A stretch of 64,000 nucleotides of DNA from positions 1,147,526 through 1,211,525 of the forward strand of contig NZ_LFND01000001.1 of the NCBI RefSeq assembly GCF_001045465.1, read 5' to 3'. Below, piece by piece: positions 18,050 to 27,151 of this stretch; within the stretch, counting starts at the first letter, position 1, and every line of letters starts with the position of its first letter. This DNA is from Chryseobacterium angstadtii. GTDB lineage: Bacteria; Bacteroidota; Bacteroidia; Flavobacteriales; Weeksellaceae. The translations under genes were made by a program, and so were the position numbers. Below the pieces are notes generated by a model, which was not told the origin of the DNA, did no database searches, and was given only the letters and a program-made list of their open reading frames with translations.

Positions 18050-18426
18050 GATGTTAATTTTTTATAGCTTACAGACATTTTCAATGCAATAGTCTCGCCA
18101 AAAGACGTTGTATTTTTTACTTTAACATCTTGTTCATTTTCAGTAATATCCAGTTGAAGTTTCAGATCCGGAGTTTCAAAAGGATTAATGATGGCCATAA
18201 ACTTTACATTCGAGGCGCTTTTTAAAAATAATTTCGAAGCGGTGAATTCCTCCGTCAGTTCTTTTACGATCTGCATCATACAGACTCCCGGCGTTACCGG
18301 ATTACCCGGAAAATGACCTTTGAAAATATCATGATCTTTATTCAGATGAATGTTTGCGGTGAAACTTCCATTTTCTCCTTTTTCGTAGGATTCTAAAGCA
18401 TAAAAGTCTGTAAGAATGGTCTGCAT
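18046..18426 (-). CDS. FabZ-like 3-hydroxyacyl-ACP dehydratase
   Basis: This 126-residue single-hotdog protein carries the FabA/FabZ signature GHFPGNPVTPGVCMMQIV with catalytic H38. It would dehydrate the 3-hydroxyacyl-ACP formed by the ketoreductase, leaving the trans double bond of the polyene. No enoyl reductase is encoded in the cluster, which fits an unsaturated product. It is 4 bp from the gene before it and overlaps the one after it in the - strand operon. Confidence 0.88.
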   Translation of the reverse strand: MQTILTDFYALESYEKGENGSFTANIHLNKDHDIFKGHFPGNPVTPGVCMMQIVKELTEEFTASKLFLKSASNVKFMAIINPFETPDLKLQLDITENEQDVKVKNTTSFGETIALKMSVSYKKLTS

Positions 18427-18430
18427 AAGA

Positions 18431-19033
18431 TTATTTTTTCATGTTAAAGGTATAATAAACCCCTGTCTGGAAGGTTACATTCGTATGGTCATTGTTAATA
18501 TGTACAAAACCTTTTTTGATCCGGGCTTCTACCCCGAAGTTTTTCGTAATATCATATCCGGCTCCAAACAGCAGTCCTAAATCTGCGTCTGTAGGAGACT
18601 GAATATTTTTATGATCCGTAAGAAGCTCCAAAGTAGGTCCGAAATGAATATTGAACTGATCAAAATAGAATTTATTCACAATAGCACCTCCTACGTAAGA
18701 AAGGCTTACTGTTTTAGAGGCAACTGCAGGATTCTGGCTTTCAAATTTCGCTCCCTGTCTGGTATAATAAATTTCAGGTTGAAGAGCATAGAATTTAGCA
18801 AACCGGATATTCGCCTGGAAACCGATGTAAAAATCTACTTTCGACTTTATATCATAGGTATTCGTTCCGTTGTAATAATAATTTTGGCTGTCAGTATAAT
18901 ACCAATATTCGCGGGCAGGTCCATCAGAAAGATGGGAAATATTAGCTCCCACGCGTATTCCCGGGTTAAAAGTGACTTGGGCAAAAGACAAGCCTGAAAT
19001 AAAAGCAATGGCTAAAAATAGAAGTTTCTTCAT
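18431..19033 (-). CDS. Outer-membrane beta-barrel protein (porin/PorT-like)
   Basis: This 200-residue protein has a signal peptide (about 1-18, FISGLSFAQ). Alternating hydrophobic strands rich in Tyr, Phe and Gly follow (GIRVGANISHLSDG, VDFYIGFQANIRF, FGVEARIKKGF), and it ends in the aromatic YYTFNMKK. It looks like a small outer-membrane barrel of the OmpW/PorT kind. It sits between the dehydratase and a lipoprotein/LolA pair, and I infer it helps place the pigment or its carrier in the outer membrane. The substrate is unknown. Confidence 0.75.
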   Translation of the reverse strand: MKKLLFLAIAFISGLSFAQVTFNPGIRVGANISHLSDGPAREYWYYTDSQNYYYNGTNTYDIKSKVDFYIGFQANIRFAKFYALQPEIYYTRQGAKFESQNPAVASKTVSLSYVGGAIVNKFYFDQFNIHFGPTLELLTDHKNIQSPTDADLGLLFGAGYDITKNFGVEARIKKGFVHINNDHTNVTFQTGVYYTFNMKK

Positions 19034-19034
19034 G

Positions 19035-19676
19035 TTAATTTTCTCCGGTTTCAGTTATTTGAAATAGTTTAATATTAATCTTAAAATCCTTGTGTTGCAG
19101 GTTTAAACTGTCCGAGAAGATATGTTTTTTTGCTTCAAAAGTAAAATCAATTTTTTCCTTCCTGTTCTTTGTGTAAATGATCTGTTGAAGCAGATTGCTG
19201 TTCTTATTGAAAAATAAATAGTAAGCTTTATTGTCCACTTTTGAAAGGTAGATCCTTGAGTGGTCATTTTCAAATGATTCACTTACAGGATAATTTTTTT
19301 TCAGAAGCTGCTGGAAATCGTTTTTTAGAAAATTGATGACTATTTTTTTATCCAGATCAGGAAGAACATAATTAAGTTTAAAATCATTCTCCGAAATCTC
19401 AAAATCTATTAATTTATTTCCAAAATCTGAAGTCATTGCCACGCGGTGTGTCTTTTCATTGAGCTTTTTAATGATCAGAATACCGCTGACATGGTTTTTA
19501 TAAATATCCATCTGGCATTTATACACATAGTCTTCACCCGATGAAAAATATAAATTTTCAACAGTTTGAGCGGTGTTTTCAACAGGTTTTACATCTGCGA
19601 GGGTATACGTCTTGCAGGAGACAGCCAGTATAAGAATCAGACTATAAAGTAAACTCTGAAGCAGGAATCGTGGCAT
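19035..19676 (-). CDS. Hypothetical lipoprotein paired with the LolA-like gene
   Basis: This 213-residue protein has a signal peptide with lipobox (LILAVSCKT, C about residue 21). The mature part has long beta-strand stretches (KMTDFGNKLIDFEI-like, IYLSKVDNKAYYLFF) reminiscent of LolA/LolB-type half-barrels. Its start overlaps the end of the LolA-like gene by 35 bp, which suggests translational coupling. I infer that it is an outer-membrane acceptor for the cargo of the LolA-like protein, in the way LolB accepts from LolA. That assignment is structural intuition, not a recognised signature. Confidence 0.6.
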   Translation of the reverse strand: MPRFLLQSLLYSLILILAVSCKTYTLADVKPVENTAQTVENLYFSSGEDYVYKCQMDIYKNHVSGILIIKKLNEKTHRVAMTSDFGNKLIDFEISENDFKLNYVLPDLDKKIVINFLKNDFQQLLKKNYPVSESFENDHSRIYLSKVDNKAYYLFFNKNSNLLQQIIYTKNRKEKIDFTFEAKKHIFSDSLNLQHKDFKINIKLFQITETGEN

Positions 19677-20268
19677 TGACCTTTGTATTTTTGAAAACTA
19701 TATTCGTTGTATCACCGGAAGCTTCCGTCATATTCACTTGTGAAACCGTAGATTGGTTTTTAGGAAAATAAAGTTCAATCTGTTTGATGTATTTCAGCAG
19801 TTGGGCAGATTTAGGAATAAATTTAGCAACATTGCTGTTTCCGGTCTTAAAATAACTTACCGTAAACTCAGGATCATTGAACATTTTTCCGTTTGAACTT
19901 CCTACAATCAGCTTATTGATCTTTTCAAAAGTTTTACTCTTGGCATCTACCGAAGATTTTTTCCCCTGATCGTTGATGAAGATTTTATTATCCTTGAAAA
20001 TAATGCTGTACTGATAAGGCTTTGTATATTTCCAGCTTAATGTGTTGGGCGTTTTTAATGACATTTTGCCGTACGTTACAATGCTTTTATCCAGAAAATC
20101 CATTTTTTTGGTCTGGGTAAAATCGCTTTGTAAAGTTTTGATTTCCTGGGTCTCAGAAGAAACTTTGGTCACAAATGCTTTTGCTTCTGCTCCGGACATC
20201 GCCGTCAGCTGTGCAGAGATGAAGCCGGAAACTAATAAAAATGCTCCAAAAGCAATATTTTTAATCAT
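19642..20268 (-). CDS. LolA-like periplasmic carrier protein
   Basis: This 208-residue protein has a signal peptide (about 1-20, LVSGFISAQ). The mature sequence follows the LolA family pattern: an early helix with LQSDFTQTKKMDFLDKSI, then YGKMSLKTPNTLSWKYTKPY, then FKDNKIFINDQG. LolA proteins carry hydrophobic cargo across the periplasm. Pigment clusters of the aryl polyene type regularly carry their own LolA homologue with an MMPL transporter, so the likely cargo here is the pigment or its lipid-linked form. It overlaps the deacetylase gene by 8 bp. Confidence 0.85.
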   Translation of the reverse strand: MIKNIAFGAFLLVSGFISAQLTAMSGAEAKAFVTKVSSETQEIKTLQSDFTQTKKMDFLDKSIVTYGKMSLKTPNTLSWKYTKPYQYSIIFKDNKIFINDQGKKSSVDAKSKTFEKINKLIVGSSNGKMFNDPEFTVSYFKTGNSNVAKFIPKSAQLLKYIKQIELYFPKNQSTVSQVNMTEASGDTTNIVFKNTKVNATIPASEFTL

Positions 20269-21016
20269 TTTTCTTTGATTTTGTAATTGAATCGACTGTA
20301 AATGTCGAATATTCTTTATTCTTTAAAAATAGCAATAAGTCTACCAACACATGAAAGGTCTTTTCTGAAGTGTCGTGAAGAAGGATAATGCTTCCTTTCT
20401 TCAGGTTTCCCGTTACTCTTTTGTAAATTTTCTTCTCGTTGTCAGTCACCGTATCCAGAGAACGTACATTCCAGCCGATGCTTTTTTTATGAGTTCTTTT
20501 AATCGCTTTAGCAATATTCGGATTGGTCACCCCGAAAGGAGGGCGGTACAGATCTGTTTTTATATGTCCTATCCGTTCTATGATTTCATCGCACTGCTCA
20601 ATTTCCTCAATCATTTTGACTGTAGATAAAAATCCGGTGGTATTGGAATGGGATAGCGTATGATTTCCAACGGTATGGCCTTCAGAGATAATCCTTTGAA
20701 ACGTTTCCGGGTATTTCTCAATCTGTTTTCCAATGCAGAAAAAAGTAGCTTTCACCTGATGTTCCTTCAATAGATCGAGAAATTGAGGTGTAAATTCGGT
20801 AGGGCCGTCATCAAAAGTCAGAGCCACTTCCTTAATTCTGGTTCTTTTATGAGTAATGCTGTTCACAAAATAGCCCAGCCCGATATCGAAAGAGCCCCAT
20901 ACCACAACCATTGAAAAAGCAATAAAACAAGCCAGATATACCCATAAACCTCCGTGAAACGCATAAATAAATACATTACAGAAAAGATAAAATAGAATGA
21001 ATGGATAATGTTTCAT
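20261..21016 (-). CDS. Polysaccharide deacetylase (NodB homology domain, CE4)
   Basis: This 251-residue protein has two N-terminal membrane segments (about 5-20 and 25-45). The NodB domain follows, with TFDDGP (67-72), the metal-binding HTLSHS (H119, H123), RPPFG and a late ILLHD motif, so all the standard CE4 motifs appear present. Family members remove N-acetyl groups from glycans. Its role in a pigment cluster is unclear; it could modify the sugar added by the GT2 of the same operon. It lies 52 bp after the chain-length-factor-like gene. Confidence 0.85.
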   Translation of the reverse strand: MKHYPFILFYLFCNVFIYAFHGGLWVYLACFIAFSMVVVWGSFDIGLGYFVNSITHKRTRIKEVALTFDDGPTEFTPQFLDLLKEHQVKATFFCIGKQIEKYPETFQRIISEGHTVGNHTLSHSNTTGFLSTVKMIEEIEQCDEIIERIGHIKTDLYRPPFGVTNPNIAKAIKRTHKKSIGWNVRSLDTVTDNEKKIYKRVTGNLKKGSIILLHDTSEKTFHVLVDLLLFLKNKEYSTFTVDSITKSKKND

Positions 21017-21068
21017 CTCTTGTTTTTTATTGCAAAAGGGCAGGATTACCTTTTCGCAGTTTTACCCT

Positions 21069-22130
21069 TTAAGCTTTTTCCAGCAGGACTAAACTGTGAT
21101 CATTTCCTGCCAGATGATTGTAAAGAAGAATATTTTTAATTTTTTCTTTTTTCACGTTATTGATCATCATGATCTCCGGAATATGCTGGTCTTTCAGAAT
21201 ATGGCAGGCCATAAAAGTTGAAAAACTGCTTGCCGTGTTGAATTCACCACTAAGATGTTTATAATACAACAGTGCAGATTCTTCGAAAAGATCCATAGCC
21301 TGAGTATAATACCCATCCGATTGAGCATCTCCACTGAATCCTAGAATCACAGCATCAATATCTTTATTGTTCAGATTATTTTTATCTAAAAAGTGGGTGA
21401 TGAATTCCTGAACTTTTTCAGGATCTAATCTGTTGATGATCTGAATATCTTTTAGCTGAGCATAAGAATTTTCCGTTTTTTCCTTTCCTAAAACAAAGAA
21501 ACCGGCTCCTTCTCCCCAAATAACTCCGTTAGTCACAGATTTCAGATAATCTGCAGGAAGATCACCTTCCGTTTTAATGGTATGATTAAGTCTGTACATC
21601 TCCATAGTACGGTCGGTCTGTTCATCTGCCGCACCTACAAGAACATGTTCAGCTTCTCCGTCGTTGATCTGAAGTTGAGCATCCAGAAGTGAAAACTCTA
21701 AGGATGAAGAGGTATTAACGTAGGTAAAATTATAGGCATGACACTGCAGACCCAGAGCAATCTGCCCCGCCACGGTGTTGTGGGTAGACTGGATGAAAAA
21801 AGTAGGCGTAAGAAACTCCTCCTGATTGTCGATTACATTTTTCAGAAACTTTTCAGAGTCCTGTGAGCAGCCCATTCCTGTCCCGACGATAATAGCATCC
21901 GGCTTTTCAATTCCGGCTTCTTTCAAAGCATAATGTGAAGCTACAGAGCTCATTTTTACCGTTTTAGACATTCTTCTGATCATGGCCGGAGGAATGAATT
22001 CTTTATAGTTCGGTTCTACCGCTTTTAAGATCTGAACAGTGTTTTCAGGAGCAAGGTCCCGGGAAAAATTGTCTTTTAAAGTGTCCTGAACGGAGATGCA
22101 GGATGCACTGTTGATGTATACCGTGCTCAT
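21069..22130 (-). CDS. Ketosynthase-like protein without active site (chain-length-factor type)
   Basis: This 353-residue protein has the thiolase fold of KAS I/II enzymes, but the nucleophile region reads YVNTSSSLEFS, with T140 where the Cys should be. The catalytic HGT and GH motifs are also missing. That is the hallmark of chain-length-factor subunits, which pair with an active KS to fix chain length; aryl polyene systems use such a heterodimer. Its start overlaps the stop of the active KS gene by 4 bp, which fits 1:1 coupled synthesis of a KS-CLF pair. Confidence 0.85.
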   Translation of the reverse strand: MSTVYINSASCISVQDTLKDNFSRDLAPENTVQILKAVEPNYKEFIPPAMIRRMSKTVKMSSVASHYALKEAGIEKPDAIIVGTGMGCSQDSEKFLKNVIDNQEEFLTPTFFIQSTHNTVAGQIALGLQCHAYNFTYVNTSSSLEFSLLDAQLQINDGEAEHVLVGAADEQTDRTMEMYRLNHTIKTEGDLPADYLKSVTNGVIWGEGAGFFVLGKEKTENSYAQLKDIQIINRLDPEKVQEFITHFLDKNNLNNKDIDAVILGFSGDAQSDGYYTQAMDLFEESALLYYKHLSGEFNTASSFSTFMACHILKDQHIPEIMMINNVKKEKIKNILLYNHLAGNDHSLVLLEKA

Positions 22131-23326
22131 GATCTTGAGAAAATTAAAGTGGAACAGTTTCCTCCAAACCCGAAAGAATTGGAAAGAACATGATGAATCT
22201 CTTTTTCTTTCAGCTCAGTTACCGGAGTTAAGTCGAATTCCTGCATTTTTGTTTTAAAATTCAGATTCGGGAAAATCATACGGTGCTGCATGGCAAGAAT
22301 AGAAAAAACAGCTTCAATTCCTGCTGCTGCTGCCAGTGTATGGCCTGTAAAAGCTTTGGTAGAACTGAATTCAGGAACCTGTCCTTCACCAAATATTCGG
22401 ATCATGGCAATTCCTTCCGAAAGATCATTATTAGGAGTTGCCGTTCCGTGAACGTTGATATAGTCTATATCTTCTTTATTTAAACCTGAGACATTTAAAG
22501 CCTTTTGCATGGCTAAGAACGCTCCCTGTCCATTTTCGGATGATGCAGTCTGATGGTGGGCATCATTCGCGTTCCCATAACCGGAAAGATAAGCCAGTAC
22601 TTTTTTATTTTCCTTTTTTACCACTTCCTCAGATTCAAGAACGATGAAAGCTGCCGCTTCACCAAGATTTAACCCTTTTCTATCGTTATCAAATGGTGTG
22701 TTGTAAGAATCGGTAAGAATCATCAGCGTATTGAATCCGTTCAGTGTAAATTTCGAGAGAGAATCTGTTCCTCCTACAATAACACGGTCCAGTACTCCGT
22801 TTTTAATAAGTTTAGCCCCCATCATAATGGCATTGGCTGCCGAAGAACACGCAGTACTGATGGTGGATACCAAACCCTGCAGTCCCAAATAATCAGCAAT
22901 GGCTAATGATGAGTTCCCTGCATCATGTGAATCAATATATTTTTGCTTTTCAGGAAAGTCTTCGTAAGAGTAGAAATACTTTTCAGTAATATCCATCCCG
23001 CCTACACTGGTAGAAGAGATCAGTCCGGTTCTGTATTGGTTGATATCTGAAATTCCTGCAGTTTCTACGGCTTCTTTTGCAGCGATCATTCCTAATAAAG
23101 AAGTTCTGGTGGCATTGTTGTCTTCAGGCAGCTGAAGTTTTTGTACCAGTTCTTCATTAGAAAATTTTATTTCGCCTGTTTTTATGGTCCCGGCGTGTCG
23201 GGTTTCAAACATCTCAATGTCTGAAATTCCATGTTTTCCGGATTGCAGCGAAACAAAATTTTCCTCCACATTGTTTCCGATGGAGGAAATGATACCCATT
23301 CCTGTGATGGCAATTTTTTTGTCCAT
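22127..23326 (-). CDS. Beta-ketoacyl-ACP synthase (active partner of the KS-CLF pair)
   Basis: This 399-residue KAS II-type enzyme has C160 in STACSSAANAIMMG, H291 in NVHGTATPNND, and K322/H327 in STKAFTGHTLAAAAG, so the triad is complete. It is flanked by ACP 2 upstream and the CLF-like gene downstream (4-bp overlap). I infer that it does most of the iterative extension. The gap between it and the ACP gene is filled by palindromic repeat C. Confidence 0.9.
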   Translation of the reverse strand: MDKKIAITGMGIISSIGNNVEENFVSLQSGKHGISDIEMFETRHAGTIKTGEIKFSNEELVQKLQLPEDNNATRTSLLGMIAAKEAVETAGISDINQYRTGLISSTSVGGMDITEKYFYSYEDFPEKQKYIDSHDAGNSSLAIADYLGLQGLVSTISTACSSAANAIMMGAKLIKNGVLDRVIVGGTDSLSKFTLNGFNTLMILTDSYNTPFDNDRKGLNLGEAAAFIVLESEEVVKKENKKVLAYLSGYGNANDAHHQTASSENGQGAFLAMQKALNVSGLNKEDIDYINVHGTATPNNDLSEGIAMIRIFGEGQVPEFSSTKAFTGHTLAAAAGIEAVFSILAMQHRMIFPNLNFKTKMQEFDLTPVTELKEKEIHHVLSNSFGFGGNCSTLIFSRS

Positions 23327-23335
23327 TTATTATGT

Positions 23336-23406
23336 AATGTAACAGTATACCAATTTAACAATGTACCAATTATTGGTAAACTGGTACATTGTTAGATTGT
23401 TACATT
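23336..23406. repeat. Palindromic intergenic element, copy C (divergent)
   Basis: It lies between ACP 2 and the KS gene. Outer arms AATGTAACA...AACAATGTACC and GGTACATTGTT...TGTTACATT are mirror images, around a centre that includes CCAATTATTGG. It uses the same words as copies A, B and D in a different arrangement. Confidence 0.75.
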
Positions 23407-23410
23407 GATT

Positions 23411-23668
23411 TTATTTTGTTCTGTTGGCCTCAACAAACTCAGCCATTGTATCAATAGACTGGAAAATTTCCTTTCCTTTTTTAGGATCGGCTAATTTTAT
23501 TCCGTAGTCTTTGTCAAGAAGAACGATCAGTTCAAGGGCATCAATAGAATCCAGTCCAAGACCGCCTCCGAATAATGGATCTCCGTCTTTGATTTCCTCT
23601 ACAGAAACGTCTTCAAGGTTAAGAACTTCAATAATTTTGTGCTTCAATTCTGTTTTTAAGTTTTCCAT
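23411..23668 (-). CDS. Acyl carrier protein (second of two)
   Basis: This 85-residue carrier has the phosphopantetheine site at S41 in GLGLDSIDALELIV. The open frame extends upstream to 23716, but those codons lie in repeat element D and give an atypical N-terminus; the ATG at 23668 (MENLKTELK) is preferred. It probably serves the KS-CLF pair downstream. It is unlike ACP 1 outside the core motif, so the two are probably specialised, for example for starter loading against extension, or for polyene against resorcinol chains. Confidence 0.92.
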   Translation of the reverse strand: MENLKTELKHKIIEVLNLEDVSVEEIKDGDPLFGGGLGLDSIDALELIVLLDKDYGIKLADPKKGKEIFQSIDTMAEFVEANRTK

Positions 23669-23680
23669 AAGATAGATTAA

Positions 23681-23775
23681 TAGTGTATCAATGTATTTAA
23701 TGTACCAGTGTAACAATGCATAAGTGTATCTATTATTGTTACATTGCTAAACTGTTACATTGTTACATTTATGTT
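23681..23775. repeat. Palindromic intergenic element, copy D
   Basis: The core at 23699-23717 is identical to those of copies A and B. The right arm at 23743-23761 matches its reverse complement at 16 of 19 positions. It sits just upstream of the ACP 2 start. Confidence 0.85.
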
Positions 23776-23784
23776 ATTACATTT

Positions 23785-24327
23785 TTATAAGGTTAGCAAA
23801 TATACAAAAGCTTTGTAATTTTCCTGATATAGTTCTGTCCAGCCGCAGAGTACTTTTTCTGCTTTTCCGGACTGAAGGATCTGCTCTGCATAATCGTTTA
23901 AAAAATTTTCATCAAATTCATCCAAAACGAAAAAAGCATTCTCCGTCTGCATTTGATGTCTGATGCTGATTTCCCCCACGCAAATGTTGGGAAGCGTATA
24001 GACAAATACGGCAGGACTGGGGAAATAATTTTCCTGTGAATTGATGCTTTCCTGATATTTGAAATCCGTATCAAGACTGGATGATCTGTTGGCAAAAACC
24101 ACTGCTGTTCTGCTTTGATCTTCATCTTTAAGAATCATTTCCGAGGCCAGAAAAGCGAGCTTGCTCAGGTTATCCATTTTGTGAAATTTAGGATAATTGA
24201 GTTCCAGTTTTTTATACGCTTCTTTCGCAAAATCATGAAAGTTTTCGCTCAGGCTTTCAAAAACAAGGTTTTCATTCACCGTTATTTTTGAATCTTCTAT
24301 GATACAGTTGTCTGTTTTCTTCATCAT
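23785..24327 (-). CDS. Half-length ketosynthase-like protein
   Basis: This protein of about 180 residues resembles only the N-terminal half of a KAS enzyme: [21 protein letters not shown] and then [22 protein letters not shown] are the usual KS substrate-tunnel and dimer segments. Where the catalytic Cys would follow it reads [11 protein letters not shown], so it cannot condense. The frame is open to 24375, but the two Met codons at 24327/24324 lie just after the KS stop (24335) and are preferred. It ends cleanly and is followed by the ACP gene, so it is probably a maintained subunit rather than debris. A partner or scaffold role for the adjacent KS is inferred. Confidence 0.7.
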   Translation of the reverse strand: MMKKTDNCIIEDSKITVNENLVFESLSENFHDFAKEAYKKLELNYPKFHKMDNLSKLAFLASEMILKDEDQSRTAVVFANRSSSLDTDFKYQESINSQENYFPSPAVFVYTLPNICVGEISIRHQMQTENAFFVLDEFDENFLNDYAEQILQSGKAEKVLCGWTELYQENYKAFVYLLTL

Positions 24328-24334
24328 CTTCCTA

Positions 24335-25468
24335 TTAACATTTTTCCAGGACAATTGCGGCATTGCATCCGCCAAATCCTGAAGCGGTTTTCAAAATATA
24401 CTGAATTTCCGCAGACTGGTTTTCAGTAATGATATGTAAGGGCTGGGAAACTCCCATCTCTTCAAAGTTTTTAGATGGAATCAACGTTCCGTGAAGAGCG
24501 CTTTCCATAGAAATAATGCTTTCCAGTAATCCGGATGCTCCCAGACAATGACCATAGTAACCTTTCATACTGTTCAAAGGAACATGTTGAAGGCTCATTC
24601 TGTTGAAAGCGATGGCTTCCATTTCGTCATTGTACAGAGTAGCGGTTCCGTGTGCCGAGATAAAATCAATCTGCTCAGACCTGACTTCAGCTTCTTTCAT
24701 AGCATTGCGTATGCTGGCAAAAAGCCCGTCTCCGGTTCTTGAAGGTCCTGAAATATGATTGGCGTCGTTAACGGCAGATTCTCCCAATATCTTAAACCTA
24801 AACTTTTCGTTTTCAGTTGGAGCTGAAGTGATGTAAACCGCCGCTGCAGCTTCTCCGATATTGATTCCGTTTCTGTTTTGGTCATAAGGTTTACAGGGCT
24901 CCGTTCCAATAGCCTGGAAAGAATTGAATCCGGAGATTACAAATTCGGAAACCTCATCACCTGCGATTACGAAGGCGTTTTTATATTTTCCTGTCCCGAT
25001 CATATTTTTGGCAACGGCAATCGCCATTACTCCCGAAACACAGGCATTGGAAACTACAATTGGTTTTGTTTTAAACCCGAAATGATCTGCTATTTTTTGA
25101 GCCAGAGCCGAAAGATAGACCCCTTCCGGTAATGCAGCCTGATTTTTTAATAAACTGATATTTCCTTTTGTTGTAGATAAAATAAAGGCTGTTTCATCTG
25201 TGATTTCATGTCTTTCTATCAATGGTTTTAAACTCAGAAGAAACATCTTTTCAAGTCTTGTGAAATCCTGAGGGCCAAAACGGCTGTTGAACTCTTCTTC
25301 CAGTTTGTCCGTATCAATGACAGATGCATAGAATGCGTCCTGATTTTCTATAACCTGATGAAGGGCCACACCTGACTTTCCTTCCACCAGATGATTCCAG
25401 TTGGAAGCAGCATCAAATCCTAAAGGAGTAACGCAGCTGTAGTCTGTAATATAAATTTCTTTCTTCAT
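24335..25468 (-). CDS. Beta-ketoacyl-ACP synthase (third active KAS I/II-type)
   Basis: This 377-residue enzyme has C143 in [13 protein letters not shown]273 in [11 protein letters not shown] and K302/H307 in [14 protein letters not shown], so the triad is intact. It is shorter than FabF because the N-terminal part is trimmed. It shares one base with the thioesterase gene upstream and is followed 7 bp later by the half-KS gene. The pairing resembles the nearby KS-CLF pair, suggesting a second heterodimer. It may initiate from p-coumaroyl-ACP or build the alkyl chains of the resorcinol; the sequence does not decide. Confidence 0.88.
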   Translation of the reverse strand: MKKEIYITDYSCVTPLGFDAASNWNHLVEGKSGVALHQVIENQDAFYASVIDTDKLEEEFNSRFGPQDFTRLEKMFLLSLKPLIERHEITDETAFILSTTKGNISLLKNQAALPEGVYLSALAQKIADHFGFKTKPIVVSNACVSGVMAIAVAKNMIGTGKYKNAFVIAGDEVSEFVISGFNSFQAIGTEPCKPYDQNRNGINIGEAAAAVYITSAPTENEKFRFKILGESAVNDANHISGPSRTGDGLFASIRNAMKEAEVRSEQIDFISAHGTATLYNDEMEAIAFNRMSLQHVPLNSMKGYYGHCLGASGLLESIISMESALHGTLIPSKNFEEMGVSQPLHIITENQSAEIQYILKTASGFGGCNAAIVLEKC

Positions 25469-25893
25469 TATAATCCCATTTTATCTTTCCATGCCTGAAA
25501 AAAATCAGGATTATAGAGGCATAATCCTCCGTTGTTGTCCAGAAAAACCTGAATGGTTTCTCCGCTGCATACCAGCTGATCTTCCTGATTGAAAAGTTCA
25601 TATCTGTAGATCAGTTTTGCAGAAACAGAATTGATAAACGTGGTAACAATTCTGAAGGTTTCTCCATATTTTAAAGGAAGAAAATGTTCACACGTACTTT
25701 TTACAATAGGCGTTACATATCCTGCTTTCTGAATATCGAGATAAGTAAGGCCGTGCTCACGTCCGAAAGCTTCTCTTCCGTCTTCAAAATACACGATATA
25801 ATGTCCGTGCCAGACAATTCCCAGCGGATCTGTCTCGTTGAATCTTACACGGACCTGTTCTGTACAGGATAATATATTTTCGTTAGACTGCAT
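25468..25893 (-). CDS. 4HBT/YbgC-type acyl thioesterase
   Basis: This 141-residue hotdog protein has the YbgC-like N-terminal signature VRFNETDPLGIVWHGHYIVYFEDGREAFG (acidic residue in ETDPLG, His in WHGHY). Family members hydrolyse acyl-CoA or acyl-ACP thioesters. In a polyene pathway it could release or proofread chains on ACP. It overlaps the ABC permease gene by 11 bp and abuts the KS gene, so it is embedded in the operon. Confidence 0.85.
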   Translation of the reverse strand: MQSNENILSCTEQVRVRFNETDPLGIVWHGHYIVYFEDGREAFGREHGLTYLDIQKAGYVTPIVKSTCEHFLPLKYGETFRIVTTFINSVSAKLIYRYELFNQEDQLVCSGETIQVFLDNNGGLCLYNPDFFQAWKDKMGL

Positions 25894-27151
25894 TTTGTTT
25901 TCTTTCGTAAAAAATAGAGATAGTTACCATAGCAATATAAAATGCCAGCAAAAATGCCAGTTCTTTGGCAATTCCTCCGATACCGCTGTTTCTTAAAATA
26001 ATATCGTAATACGCGTTCAGTCCCCAGTTCATAGGGGAGAATTTCGCGACGGTCTGCATAAATTCCGGCATCAAAAATACGGGAACCCAGATCCCTCCGA
26101 TAGCGGCAAGCACCACCACCGAGGTAGCACCAAAAGGAGCAGACTGTTCCTGAGTGTCAGCTATTGTTCCCAATAAAACACCGAACCCGATGGCCGCAAG
26201 CCCCGAAAACAAGGTAACCACAATAAGCTGGAACATCTTTCCGGAAACATCAAACGCCGGAAGATCCATGTACGGGAAAAGGTAAATTCCTACTGCAACC
26301 ATCAGCAAAAACTGAATAATACAGATGATAAGATAGGTAAATGTTTTCCCTAAAATATGTACAAAGTATGGTGTGGGGCTGATTCTGGCTCTTACGCTGG
26401 TGCCCTGACTTTTTTCTTTTACTAAATTGATGGAAAGTGGAACTACAATGAAGAAAATTGCAAAAAGAGTCCATGCAGGGACGTTGTGCTGAACGGAATT
26501 CGGCATAACATCCATTTCTCCTTTTTTGGGTGTGATCTCTTTGAAACTGATGAGGTTTTTATTTTCATCCAGATTTTCTGTAGTTCCCAGCTGATCCTGA
26601 AAAGCTTTGTAGATCTTTTTGTTTTCGATCTCAAAAACCATTTTATTCACAGAATTCATCACTGAGTTTTTAAATCCGGCATTGGTGGCAGGATCAAAAT
26701 ACAGGTGGATCTCTTTTGCTTTGGGAGCTGATTTTTTCGCAGCGGTTGTGTCACCTTCCAGCCCGAACGAACTTACGATCGTCTGAACTTTGGAATCAAT
26801 ATTTGAATTTAAATCTTTCGTTAAATTTTCAGGAATGACGATGGCCATCTGGTAATCTCCGGAAAACACGGCTTCCTGCGCTGACTTTTCGTTATAATTG
26901 GTCAGTAGCTGGAATGTTTTGCTGGTTTCCAGTTCCTGTTTTATATTTTTTGATACTTCGGATTTATCATTGTCAATAAAAATGATAGGGATTTTTGAGC
27001 CTTCAAGATTTTTAAAGGTAGAATCCTGAATCAGGGTGATCGTTACAATTAACAGTAACGGCATGACGAAAATAATGACAATTCCTCCGATGTCTCTTTT
27101 CAATAAGAGAATTTCCTTTACAAAGCTTCTCCAAAGTTTATACAACAACAT
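25883..27151 (-). CDS. ABC-2 type transporter permease
   Basis: This 422-residue protein has one N-terminal membrane helix (about 20-42), a large extracytoplasmic region (about 45-220) and five C-terminal helices (about 230-415) in the ABC-2 layout. It overlaps the ATPase gene by 14 bp, so the two form one exporter. Substrate is not shown by sequence; context suggests a pigment precursor or its lipid carrier. Only one permease gene is present, so it would act as a homodimer. Confidence 0.88.
   Translation of the reverse strand: MLLYKLWRSFVKEILLLKRDIGGIVIIFVMPLLLIVTITLIQDSTFKNLEGSKIPIIFIDNDKSEVSKNIKQELETSKTFQLLTNYNEKSAQEAVFSGDYQMAIVIPENLTKDLNSNIDSKVQTIVSSFGLEGDTTAAKKSAPKAKEIHLYFDPATNAGFKNSVMNSVNKMVFEIENKKIYKAFQDQLGTTENLDENKNLISFKEITPKKGEMDVMPNSVQHNVPAWTLFAIFFIVVPLSINLVKEKSQGTSVRARISPTPYFVHILGKTFTYLIICIIQFLLMVAVGIYLFPYMDLPAFDVSGKMFQLIVVTLFSGLAAIGFGVLLGTIADTQEQSAPFGATSVVVLAAIGGIWVPVFLMPEFMQTVAKFSPMNWGLNAYYDIILRNSGIGGIAKELAFLLAFYIAMVTISIFYERKQNAV

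Noticed and set aside
23669..23716. N-terminal extension of ACP 2
   Set aside because: The extra codons fall inside palindromic repeat D, and ACPs of this kind start at the following Met.
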